Assembly: GCA_944322815.1 (NCBI GenBank)
Contig: CALUQB010000026.1
Coordinates: forward strand, 1 to 41,180
Source of the DNA: an uncultured Bacteroidales bacterium
GTDB lineage: Bacteria > Bacteroidota > Bacteroidia > Bacteroidales > UBA932
Direction of reading: 5' to 3'
Length of the DNA: 41,180 nucleotides
The notes under the pieces are model-generated. The model was given only the letters and a program-made list of their open reading frames with translations. It searched no databases and was not told the DNA's origin. Both the position numbers and the translations under genes were made by a program. This document shows, piece by piece, positions 33,517 through 40,571 of the stretch. Every line of letters begins with the position of its first letter. The stretch's first letter is position 1.

Positions 33517-34082
33517 AACAGTTGCAACAGAAGATCAGAAGAATGGGCATGGATCTTATGACCCAGTTTGAAAAGATGGCCAAAGCAAACGGGTTATTCA
33601 AGGAGGGTATCGGCAAGTCTCTTACAGAAGTTTTAACTCCTATGATCGGGAAGTACTTCATCAGCGGGGCAGGATGGGCAATCAGGCACCAGTGGAACAT
33701 CACTTCCCCGGACTGCAAACCTGCTAAAGATGAGGATATCCTTATGAGTGTATCGGGGAAACTGGAAGTCGGTAAGGGTCGGGATCTTATGTCGAAAGGT
33801 GCGGAATACTGGATGGCTATCCCCAAAATAGAAATCAACCAAATGACAGAAGATATGAAAAAATGTTTTTTCGAAGAGAGTACTGGAAGGTATACAGAGA
33901 CATTGGCGGCAGCCAAAGGTCATGCCCTGCAGAAGCGAATGAGCCCTAAAGTATATCGCATCTGGAAGAATGGTGATAAGGTCATAGGCAAAGCACTCAT
34001 ATATGCCTATGGCGAAAGTGTCGCCACAATTAAAAAAGCAGATGCCTGTATCGCAAAACAGATTGAGGAGGACAGGAAATGA
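33513..34082 (+). CDS. Prophage early protein, unknown
   Basis: 189 residues from MKQLQQKIRRMGMDLMTQFE, preceded by a clear AGGAGG at the right distance, which decides the start. Features: amphipathic N-terminal helices, an IRHQWNITSPDCKPAKDEDI segment, a C-terminal helical part (RIWKNGDKVIGKALIYAYGE). No membrane segment and no motif I recognise. Overlaps both neighbours by 4 nt (ATGA), so it is translated in a tightly coupled row. Confidence 0.7.
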   Translation: MKQLQQKIRRMGMDLMTQFEKMAKANGLFKEGIGKSLTEVLTPMIGKYFISGAGWAIRHQWNITSPDCKPAKDEDILMSVSGKLEVGKGRDLMSKGAEYWMAIPKIEINQMTEDMKKCFFEESTGRYTETLAAAKGHALQKRMSPKVYRIWKNGDKVIGKALIYAYGESVATIKKADACIAKQIEEDRK

Positions 34083-34375
34083 AAGCAATACAAAACTTTG
34101 AAGACATCGAAAACCTGAAGACGGATGACAGATTGATTAGACTCGGAGGAGGATGTGTATTTTATTACCGTTTCCTCTGTTTCCATCCGAGGGTCAAACA
34201 ATATGTAATCCTCCTGGATCATTGCGAGCAACCAGTTAGACTATATTGCCCCATGATGTATGGTTGTTTTTATACGGATTATACGCGTAGAGAAATTCTG
34301 GAATACCAAAAGGATTATGCCTTAAAGGAAGCCAAAGCAATAGAGCGATCGTTGGCTACGTTTGAAATTTTATGA
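34079..34375 (+). CDS. Small prophage early protein, unknown
   Basis: 98 residues, with GAGGAGG upstream and a 4-nt ATGA overlap with the preceding gene. The middle reads GGGCVFYYRFLCFHPRVKQY and ILLDHCEQPVRLYCPMMYG, suggesting a compact beta-rich protein; the C-terminal third is helical and charged (ALKEAKAIERSLATFEIL). Composition is AT-richer than its neighbours. No recognised family. Confidence 0.6.
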   Translation: MKAIQNFEDIENLKTDDRLIRLGGGCVFYYRFLCFHPRVKQYVILLDHCEQPVRLYCPMMYGCFYTDYTRREILEYQKDYALKEAKAIERSLATFEIL

Positions 34376-34415
34376 CCTACTTGGGAAAAGATAGACAGAC
34401 AATTCAAGGAATGGT

Positions 34416-34892
34416 ATGAGAAGGAAAGCAAATAATTTCGGAAGGTTCTATGTGCTGGCGAAGAAGAATCCGGCCATAGACAAGGAATCCATGGTTCTGC
34501 AGTACACTGACGGGCGGACTACCCATCTTCGGGAAATGTATCAGGATGAATACAATGAAATGTGTGATGCGCTGGAATTCGGCCCGAATGGGGTCAACAA
34601 AGCAGCAAGGTCAGAGACTCTCAGACGGTTGCGGTCTTCAGTGCTGCTGCGTATCGGCAGGCTCGGCATCAATACAGTGGACAACTGGGCCGGCATTGAT
34701 GCGTTCTGCATGTCTCCGAGGATAGCCGGCAAGAAGTTCAGGGAACTGACGGAAACTGAACTTGACTCCCTTGTGAAGAAACTTGAAAGTATCATCAGGA
34801 AAGGCGGGCTCAAGTCTATGGAGCCGGAAAAGAAAACCCCTGAACCGATATATGTTCATATACCGTATAGACCGAGCAAACACCTCTCATGA
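34416..34892 (+). CDS. GemA-like prophage protein
   Basis: 158 residues from MRRKANNFGRFYVLAKKNPA. The second half, LLRIGRLGINTVDNWAGIDA-FCMSPRIAGKKFRELTETELDSLVKKLESI, resembles the C-terminal part of Mu GemA/gp16 (DUF1018) and similar Bacteroidales proteins: a helical W-x-x-I-D-x-F-x-x-x-P-R-I-x-G-K-x-F-x-x-L pattern. Mu GemA affects host gene expression and DNA relaxation; that role is not assured here. Lies in the usual Mu region after the transposition genes. Confidence 0.65.
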   Translation: MRRKANNFGRFYVLAKKNPAIDKESMVLQYTDGRTTHLREMYQDEYNEMCDALEFGPNGVNKAARSETLRRLRSSVLLRIGRLGINTVDNWAGIDAFCMSPRIAGKKFRELTETELDSLVKKLESIIRKGGLKSMEPEKKTPEPIYVHIPYRPSKHLS

Positions 34893-34929
34893 TTGAAAGT
34901 TTAACAATCAAAAATCAATTTTGTTTATC

Positions 34930-35595
34930 ATGGAAACTAACACAGTACAGATGACGGATGCGGAACTGGAGCAGTTCCGGGCATTCCAGGTCGAGCAGCA
35001 GAAGAAGGCTGCTGAGGCCAAGGCAAAGGAAATGAGGAACACCTATCGGGAAATGGTGGATGAAGAAATTGACGCTGCCGTTCCCGAACTGGTGACAATA
35101 TCTCAAGACATCAGGTCCGTTAAGAACAAGGTCATCGAGAATTTCAGGTCTATACTTGAAATGAAGAAGGAAATGTTCCGGATGCAGAAGGGTAAGGATA
35201 TGGACGTCAGGTCCCATACATTCACCAATACACGAGGAGACAGTCGTATAACGCTCGGCAATTATACCACTGACGGATATCTTGATACTGTTGATGAAGG
35301 AATTGCCATTGTCAGGGAGTATATAGAATCCCTTGCTGCAAATGATGAATCAAGGGCGCTTGTCGGGATGGTCCTGAAGTTGCTTGCAAAAGACCAGAAA
35401 GGCAACCTGAAGGCTTCCCGGATAATCCAACTCAGAAAGATTGCGGAGGAGAGCGGGAATGACCGCTTTATGGAAGGAGTGAGAATCATTGAGGAAGCCT
35501 ACAGACCTGCCATATCCAAGCAGTACATAAGGGTCGAAATCAAAGATGCAAACGGGATGTGGAAGAATATCCCTCTTGGAATGACAGAAGCATAG
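34930..35595 (+). CDS. DUF3164 family prophage protein
   Basis: 221 residues from METNTVQMTDAELEQFRAFQ. A highly charged N-terminal coiled coil (VEQQKKAAEAKAKEMRNTYR) and a C-terminal part with DVRSHTFTNTRGDSRITLGN, TVDEGIAIVREYIESLAAND and KASRIIQLRKIAEESGNDRF fit DUF3164, found in Mu-like phages of many phyla. Its role is unknown. Followed 10 nt later by the next gene with an AGGAGG site. Confidence 0.8.
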   Translation: METNTVQMTDAELEQFRAFQVEQQKKAAEAKAKEMRNTYREMVDEEIDAAVPELVTISQDIRSVKNKVIENFRSILEMKKEMFRMQKGKDMDVRSHTFTNTRGDSRITLGNYTTDGYLDTVDEGIAIVREYIESLAANDESRALVGMVLKLLAKDQKGNLKASRIIQLRKIAEESGNDRFMEGVRIIEEAYRPAISKQYIRVEIKDANGMWKNIPLGMTEA

Positions 35596-35605
35596 GAGGC
35601 ATATT

Positions 35606-35896
35606 ATGGGAAGGCAAGGATTATATTACGCTACATTCCGGCTTGAGAAGTCCGGATTCAAACCTGTGACTCTGCAGGGGATGTATGAACCGAGCGGCAA
35701 GATGTCTGCTCCGGAAATGAAAATAGAACTGTACCAGGCAATCCATACAATGCTTAGGGAAAAACTCAAGTCGGACAGGTTCAAACTCAGGCTTACAGGT
35801 ATAACCAGATTGCAGACAGACTTTGTGTATACCCCTGGCCGTACTGCAAAGAAAACAGAAAAGGAGGCGTGCGATGGAAAAGACAGTGAAGCTTGA
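35606..35896 (+). CDS. Small prophage protein, unknown
   Basis: 96 residues, preceded by AGGAGG 8 nt before ATG. Contains a beta-like YYATFRLEKSGFKPVTLQGM and an amphipathic helix (MKIELYQAIHTMLREKLKSD). Basic tail. No recognised family. Its last 23 bases overlap the next gene in another frame. Confidence 0.65.
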   Translation: MGRQGLYYATFRLEKSGFKPVTLQGMYEPSGKMSAPEMKIELYQAIHTMLREKLKSDRFKLRLTGITRLQTDFVYTPGRTAKKTEKEACDGKDSEA

Positions 35897-36107
35897 CCCT
35901 AAGAAATCATCAGTCCGATATGTACCGACCAGAATTGCTATATGTAAGGAGTGCGGAGGGAAAGGAGTCATCTATATGGACGGTGTACCGCTTAAATGCA
36001 CTTCATGCAACGGCTCGGGACGGGTAAAGGTAACATGCCAGGTTATCAGCACCGTGAGCGCATTTGTCCCCGGGAAAGATGATGCAGAAGGGGATCTGAC
36101 AGTCTGA
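35874..36107 (+). CDS. Small zinc-finger prophage protein (DnaJ-type CxxCxGxG)
   Basis: 77 residues from MEKTVKLDPKKSSVRYVPTR, with AAGGAGG upstream. Two CxxCxGxG knuckles, CKECGGKG and CTSCNGSG, about 19 residues apart, make one zinc site like that of the DnaJ cysteine-rich domain. No J domain. Probably binds nucleic acid or a protein partner; not known. It is the last gene before the strong terminator of the early operon. Confidence 0.75.
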   Translation: MEKTVKLDPKKSSVRYVPTRIAICKECGGKGVIYMDGVPLKCTSCNGSGRVKVTCQVISTVSAFVPGKDDAEGDLTV

Positions 36108-36122
36108 CTGTTTTATATGCCC

Positions 36123-36175
36123 AAGTGTACCGGGAACCGCTGGAAATCAGTCTCCAGCAGTTCCCGGTACACTTT
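36123..36175 (+). terminator. Strong terminator of the prophage early operon
   Basis: AAGTGTACCGGGAAC, a C/A mismatch, GCTGGA, an 8-nt loop, TCCAGC and GTTCCCGGTACACTT form about 21 bp of stem, followed by TTTTTATT. Nearly perfect and very GC-rich. Confidence 0.93.
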
Positions 36176-36182
36176 TTATTGT

Positions 36183-36190
36183 TACATTTG
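36183..36190 (+). promoter_or_regulatory. -7 box just after the early terminator
   Basis: TACATTTG, a TANNTTTG match, 15 nt before the ATG at 36206. No clear -33 box, as the terminator stem occupies its place, so it may need an activator. Confidence 0.55.
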
Positions 36191-36205
36191 CATAAAATCT
36201 ACTGC

Positions 36206-36559
36206 ATGCCAATCCAGATGTCATTACCGTTCACAGAGTTCGACCTGCCACAGTTCGAGCGGCAGGATGTGCGCAGGGTTCCCCGGATGGAGACCCCTGC
36301 TCCTGTCCTTGTGAACAGACATGACCGTATCATGAAGCGCAACAGGGTGCTTGTGGCCAGATACTATTACTGGACCGAACTCAAGCGCCGGAGGTTCGAT
36401 GATACGATCAGGCTACTCTCTGAAAACGAGTTCTTCGTGGATGAGAGAACCGTCACCAATGCCATAATGGAGAATGATGCCTTTTTCAGGTCGTTATGCG
36501 ATTCAAAGACAGGCAGCCGAAAACTCAGGATGATGTTCCCTGGCTTCGACTGGAACTGA
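36206..36559 (+). CDS. Prophage protein with own promoter, unknown
   Basis: 117 residues from MPIQMSLPFTEFDLPQFERQ. Strongly basic centre (VNRHDRIMKRNRVLVARYYY, WTELKRRRFDDTIRLLS) then FFVDERTVTNAIMENDAFFR, which has the feel of a helix-turn-helix. It sits after the early terminator with a separate -7 box, the place of the Mu middle gene mor, so a late-gene activator is possible but only by position. Its TGA touches the stop of the facing late gene with no base between. Confidence 0.65.
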   Translation: MPIQMSLPFTEFDLPQFERQDVRRVPRMETPAPVLVNRHDRIMKRNRVLVARYYYWTELKRRRFDDTIRLLSENEFFVDERTVTNAIMENDAFFRSLCDSKTGSRKLRMMFPGFDWN

Positions 36560-36997
36560 TCAGTCCAGGAATGATGTGCTGTAAGTTACCAGCCAGGTCT
36601 TGAATCCGGTACTACCTTTTTCCGGAATGGCCCTGATCCTCCTCAATGGATTGAACATCCGTCCTCCGTCCCACCACTGCATAGCCTGGTGCACCCTGTC
36701 CAGCACATCCATATATGAAAGTGCCATATCCCTGTATTTGTCCGGGACATTGGAATTGGTCGGTCCGGGGATGTTGAATCCGATTCTCAATTGTATTTCC
36801 GCAGTTATGCGCTGTTTCCCTCCGGAGAGGGTATCACATGATGTATATGATATTTCGACAAGGGCACAAGGGAATGCGACGGGAGGCCTTGAGTCCCCTC
36901 TTGATGAAAGCTGGCCCATTTCGGCATCTATCCAGCGCAGATCAGGCACTTCCTTTTCCAGTCTGTCGCATACTGCAGTAAAAAGTTCTTTGTACAT
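36560..36997 (-). CDS. Prophage virion protein, possibly gp37/tail-completion like
   Basis: 145 residues. MYKELFTAVCDRLEKEVPDL, then FPCALVEISYTSCDTLSGGK with alternating beta strands (TAEIQLRIGFN, FKTWLVTYSTSFLD) looks like the alpha-beta fold of tail-terminator or tail-completion proteins. The order terminase, gp36-like, portal, F, gpG, then this gene agrees with a head-tail joining role. Homology is not certain. It ends the leftward late operon in this window. Confidence 0.6.
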   Translation of the reverse strand: MYKELFTAVCDRLEKEVPDLRWIDAEMGQLSSRGDSRPPVAFPCALVEISYTSCDTLSGGKQRITAEIQLRIGFNIPGPTNSNVPDKYRDMALSYMDVLDRVHQAMQWWDGGRMFNPLRRIRAIPEKGSTGFKTWLVTYSTSFLD

Positions 36998-37003
36998 GTT
37001 TTT

Positions 37004-37477
37004 TCAGATTTCAAGTGATTCGATGAATTTTTCTATCCTGTCATGGATCATGTCGTTCAGTTCTTTTGAGTCCCCGAGGAATTGTCTCTGCGGTATGCTG
37101 ACATTCCTTGTATGCTGCCGGACATTGACATCCCCATGCCTGGTATGTCTTGTATGGGCAGGAACTGTTACCGGACCGGAATATCCCTCGTTATGCACTC
37201 TGGCATAGTCCACCTTGTCGTTTCCGGCTGATATGACCACTTTTTTAGGGGAGACAGATGATGCCCGGATGGAGTTCATCATGGCACCGGAGTCAATCAG
37301 CAGCGAGCCTGTCCTTTTTTGTACTCTGGCAGGGGCCCATGGATTGCCGTCAAAGGCCTTCTTTCGGAAGGTTTCGCGGTAGTACTCTGTAGCGGTTTCA
37401 GCTATTATTTCTGCTGCTTCAGGTAGTATCCTGTCCGGAAGCGACCGGAGATATCTGTCAAGTTCTTTGAAGTCCAT
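37004..37477 (-). CDS. Phage virion morphogenesis protein (Mu gpG-like)
   Basis: 157 residues. MDFKELDRYLRSLPDRILPE and EIIAETATEYYRETFRKKAF lead to GNPWAPARVQKRTGSLLIDS, SGAMMNSIRASS and DYARVHNEGYSGPVTVPAHT; the -PWAP-, TGSLLIDSG and -YARVHNEG- marks identify the virion morphogenesis family (PF05069), which includes Mu gpG and P2 tail-completion proteins. The C-terminal NVSIPQRQFLGDSKELNDMI (PxRxFLG) is also typical. It lies 6 nt before the next gene of the late operon. Confidence 0.88.
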   Translation of the reverse strand: MDFKELDRYLRSLPDRILPEAAEIIAETATEYYRETFRKKAFDGNPWAPARVQKRTGSLLIDSGAMMNSIRASSVSPKKVVISAGNDKVDYARVHNEGYSGPVTVPAHTRHTRHGDVNVRQHTRNVSIPQRQFLGDSKELNDMIHDRIEKFIESLEI

Positions 37478-37487
37478 AGAAAATCAT

Positions 37488-37495
37488 TATATTTG
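37488..37495 (+). promoter_or_regulatory. Promoter of the antisense RNA candidate
   Basis: TATATTTG with TTTG (37466-37469) 18 bp upstream, on the plus strand inside the start of the minus-strand gpG-like gene. Confidence 0.75.
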
Positions 37496-37501
37496 CAGTG
37501 T

Positions 37502-37629
37502 CTTCAGACGGGCCATAAGGTAGCTGTTTACAACCTGCAGGAGGTGGGGCACGGACCGGGGCCTAATCGCATGGACAGCCTGCCTGGAGGAAACCTGAGA
37601 ATGAGCACCGGAACACCGGTGCTTTTTTT
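37502..37629 (+). ncRNA. Candidate small RNA antisense to the prophage late operon
   Basis: A consensus plus-strand promoter (37466-37495) and a perfect terminator, AGCACCGG-AACA-CCGGTGCT plus seven T (37604-37629), bracket about 128 nt of GC-rich sequence in the only sizeable gap of the late operon. The RNA could fold: AGCTGT (37522-37527) with ACAGC (37575-37579), and ACCT/AGGT around GCAGG. No good frame with a ribosome site fits within it. It is complementary to the untranslated gap of the late mRNA between the portal fusion and the gpG-like gene. I know no family it belongs to. Confidence 0.6.
37604..37629 (+). terminator. Terminator of the antisense RNA candidate
   Basis: 8-bp perfect GC-rich stem with AACA loop and seven T. 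Its T run overlaps the stop codon of the facing portal fusion gene. Confidence 0.85.
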
Positions 37630-40132
37630 ATTTTCTGAATACCAGTATCCCATGGCGTACTTTCGGATCCTTTAGTTCGTACCAGGACTTGAACACCATC
37701 CTGTCCCCTTCAAGTTTGCAGATGCAGGCTATCGCCCTGCCGTTATAGTATTTTATGGATATCCAGTTGTTCAGCCTTGATTCCGGGTTGTCCCTGTCCT
37801 TGTACTCATTGGAGAGCCAGACTTCATCAGGATCGTCCAGAACTTCATTGATGCAGCCCAGCAGATCCTTTCTGAAGGCACGTTTTTTCTTGATGTCAGT
37901 CGTATGTACATCATAGTCGGCTTTCTTCATATACCAGGTACGTCCTGCCCGGTCTTTTATCTGCAGTACTCTATCCCCGTCAATAGTGACAGAATGCCCG
38001 TCCCACCAGGATTCGGCGGTGCCAGTATAAGGCACCAGATCAGGCCGGCCATTGCCGGTCAGTTTTTTCAGTGACGGCTCCAGACCCCAGTCTGACGGTT
38101 TTACCTTATCCATATACTTGGCCGCCATTCCCGGGAATTTGCGGATATACATCTGGTTCTCGTCGAATATGATTGCCCTCTTGCCCCGGTTGATGCCCCA
38201 GCCTGACTGTTCGGCCATTTTCCAGTCGTATGACTTGAAGTATTCGTCGACCCGTTTGCGGGACTCCTCAAGCATCTTTTCTGTCACTTCATGACGCATC
38301 ATTGGCGATACATGGCACCGGCATTTCCAGCCGTTCGGCGGGAAAATCCTGTTCCAGCGCTGGTCATTGAAAGGCAGTATGATTCCATCGAGCGCACGGT
38401 GTTCTTCCCTTACTCTCTCGTCCCCGGCGGTCACGTATTTCCAGAATGGAAACAGCTCTCGCTTTTTCATGAGCCTGCGGTAGTCGCTGGCGGCTTCTGC
38501 AGTGAGGACTGCGGTTTCATATTCCGTTTTCTGCCACCTGCGGTTGAATGTGTCGCAGATGCTTTCAGCTTCCCGGACGAATTCGTCATAACTTCCGCTT
38601 TTACGCAGCGCATCATTGAGGGCCTGTAGTTCTGCCAGGGTCTTTGCTGCGGAGAAATGGAATATGTTCTGCTCAAGTGCAAGGGAGAATGCATCATCGG
38701 ATGCCATGTAAGTAATGTCGGCATTTGTCAGAATCTGTTTGAATGACGTTTGAACGGCGCTTAAAAGGTCTTTCGCGATGAATCCGAACAGTTCTGTATT
38801 CCAATAGTCCTGACCGCCGTATACAGCATTTATGAGCCTTTCCTGCATCGTGTCCCCGTCAGTCATCCTGATGAGGACTCTGCCATCTGATGCCCCGTCC
38901 TGCGGGGCTCTCACGAAAAAATCCCTCAGCCTGGCGAACAGAGACCGGTCAGCATTCTTTATGTCAGTGTCACTGGAATCCATCAGCACTCCTTCAACCG
39001 GTTCCCCTGTTTTCATTCCTGCGACCGGCTCTCCGTCTTGCGGCACGGGGATGGAATATTTCTCGTGCAGGAAACTCTGGGGGATGTCCATGATTCGGGA
39101 CAGGCTTACCACATCCGAGACCGAAAGTTGCTCTACCGCTTTAGGGAATATGAACTTGCCTCCGGATACAGGATATCCTCTGGATTCCAGAAGCGGCAGT
39201 ACCTTGCTGTTGAGCACTCTCTGCACAAAACGGAGGTCGCTCTTGTTCTTGCCTTCCTCTACTTCTTTGTGGACTTCGCCCAGGGAACGGGCCCCCTTGT
39301 CGCCCTGTACGGTAGTAAGTGTCTGTCCGAGGATAGTGATGAGTATTTCTTCGTTGCAGGCTTTGCGGAACTGGTCATAAGATCCCCCGTTTCCGGAACT
39401 GGATTCCTCGGTCTCGATTTCCGTCTCCTTCGGTACAACCATCCACGGGGCGGAACCTGCCTTGTCGAATGCCTCTTCAAGAAGTTTCCTGCTTTCCGGG
39501 TCATAGGCGTTGTATTTTCCGACTCTGCGTGGCATCCCGAACAGCTCCACCCACTGTGACCAGTCCCCGAAACCTCCGCGCTTGTATATGGCGTATGGCG
39601 TTGCCTTGAGCAGCAGCCCCCAATCAAGATCCTGCCCCAGAATTATGAGCTGCGGATCTGTGTCATACGGTATCCCTGAAAGGTCATTCTCTCGGATCAG
39701 GATTGATTTGGTGCGCAGGTCGATGTGCTTTGCCGGTATTGCGAAAGCGGATATCCCGTCCGGGCCGAAAGTCAGTTCGATTCCGGCTCTGCCGTACATC
39801 TTGCATTTGACGATTTCTGTCAACAGTGTCTCCCATGCGGTGCTGTCCATGAGATCTGAAATCTCCTGCACCTCTTCCCCTGATGCATCCTGGAATGTAA
39901 GTTCCGCATTTGTGACCGCATCGATTCTTTTCTGTACGGCATCGCTCAGAAGCCCGTCAATCATGATATCCTCGAATAGGTTGTACAGGGACGCAGGTCT
40001 TCCGGCATCGGCAGCACGCAGGGCGGCTCTCCATGTCCCGACATCGGAGACCTTGCGTAATGGTGCCTTGATTATAATCTGGTTCATTACCGGTGCATTG
40101 TCTTTCCGGTTGTCTTTTCTTGTATCTTCCAT
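37628..40132 (-). CDS. Fusion of Mu portal (gp29), Mu F head protein and C-terminal nuclease-like domain
   Basis: 834 residues. Residues about 15-390 are a DUF935 portal (VSDVGTWRAALRAADAGRPA, LFEDIMIDGLLSDAVQKRID, CKMYGRAGIELTFGPDG, LGQTLTTVQGDKGARSLGEV-HKEV). About 420-640 are a Mu F-like head morphogenesis protein (KYVTAGDERVREEHRALDGI at 565, NRIFPPNGWKCRCHVSPM). About 690-834 (SWWDGHSVTIDGDRVLQIKD, ADYDVHTTDIKKKRAFRKDL, CINEVLDDPDEVWLSNEYKD, YYNGRAIACICKLEGDRMVF) resembles the phage Barnase-EndoU-ColicinE5/D-RelE-like (PBECR) nuclease domains often found behind F-like proteins. In Mu, portal and F are separate genes. The frame is open throughout, with no stop or frameshift at the joints. 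The nuclease call is by pattern. Confidence 0.85.
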   Translation of the reverse strand: MEDTRKDNRKDNAPVMNQIIIKAPLRKVSDVGTWRAALRAADAGRPASLYNLFEDIMIDGLLSDAVQKRIDAVTNAELTFQDASGEEVQEISDLMDSTAWETLLTEIVKCKMYGRAGIELTFGPDGISAFAIPAKHIDLRTKSILIRENDLSGIPYDTDPQLIILGQDLDWGLLLKATPYAIYKRGGFGDWSQWVELFGMPRRVGKYNAYDPESRKLLEEAFDKAGSAPWMVVPKETEIETEESSSGNGGSYDQFRKACNEEILITILGQTLTTVQGDKGARSLGEVHKEVEEGKNKSDLRFVQRVLNSKVLPLLESRGYPVSGGKFIFPKAVEQLSVSDVVSLSRIMDIPQSFLHEKYSIPVPQDGEPVAGMKTGEPVEGVLMDSSDTDIKNADRSLFARLRDFFVRAPQDGASDGRVLIRMTDGDTMQERLINAVYGGQDYWNTELFGFIAKDLLSAVQTSFKQILTNADITYMASDDAFSLALEQNIFHFSAAKTLAELQALNDALRKSGSYDEFVREAESICDTFNRRWQKTEYETAVLTAEAASDYRRLMKKRELFPFWKYVTAGDERVREEHRALDGIILPFNDQRWNRIFPPNGWKCRCHVSPMMRHEVTEKMLEESRKRVDEYFKSYDWKMAEQSGWGINRGKRAIIFDENQMYIRKFPGMAAKYMDKVKPSDWGLEPSLKKLTGNGRPDLVPYTGTAESWWDGHSVTIDGDRVLQIKDRAGRTWYMKKADYDVHTTDIKKKRAFRKDLLGCINEVLDDPDEVWLSNEYKDRDNPESRLNNWISIKYYNGRAIACICKLEGDRMVFKSWYELKDPKVRHGILVFRK

Positions 40133-40144
40133 ATCTGTATTTGA

Positions 40145-40570
40145 TTAAAAATGCTGTGACCGTCTGGGATTGCTGCCGAACAAGTATTGTCCTGCGGTGT
40201 CGGGTTTCCCGTCCCCGTCATTGTCTATTACGGGCAGGCAAGGGGTTACTTCCCCTTTCTGTACCTGGCGCAGCCATGATATCGCCCTGTCATATCTGTC
40301 CTGCCTGAGCTCCAGTTCGGTCCCTGCATTGCACAGGTTTATGAAATGCCATACGGCGATATCCTTTACGAATATCAGGAGCAGAGAGTTCCGCTCGTCC
40401 CCTTTTGCAGAGAAGACCTTGTCCCGGTCGTAATCGCCGAGATATCCCCATGCTTCCTGTACGGCGGCATCAATGGCGGCCGTGATGATGGTCTCGTCCT
40501 CTCTGCTGATCACATCCACATTCTCCTTGTACAGATGTGTCTTGAGTTCTTCCGGTGTAATGAATGCCAT
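40145..40570 (-). CDS. Mu gp36-like protein (DUF1320)
   Basis: 141 residues from MAFITPEELKTHLYKENVDV. The pattern FITPEEL-x-T-HLY, DETIITAAIDAAVQEAWGYL and SLLLIFVKDIAVWHFINLCN, followed by YDRAISWLRQVQKGEVTPCL, is the DUF1320/gp36 profile of Mu-like phages, thought to be a head-tail connector protein. The start at 40606 is rejected since it would overlap the terminase gene heavily. Here the gene precedes the portal; in Mu it comes after the head genes. Confidence 0.85.
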   Translation of the reverse strand: MAFITPEELKTHLYKENVDVISREDETIITAAIDAAVQEAWGYLGDYDRDKVFSAKGDERNSLLLIFVKDIAVWHFINLCNAGTELELRQDRYDRAISWLRQVQKGEVTPCLPVIDNDGDGKPDTAGQYLFGSNPRRSQHF

Positions 40571-40571
40571 A

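Noticed and set aside
37493-37675. 60-codon frame over the small RNA candidate
   Set aside because: It starts with TTG inside the -7 box, runs through the terminator and into the facing portal gene, and has no ribosome site.
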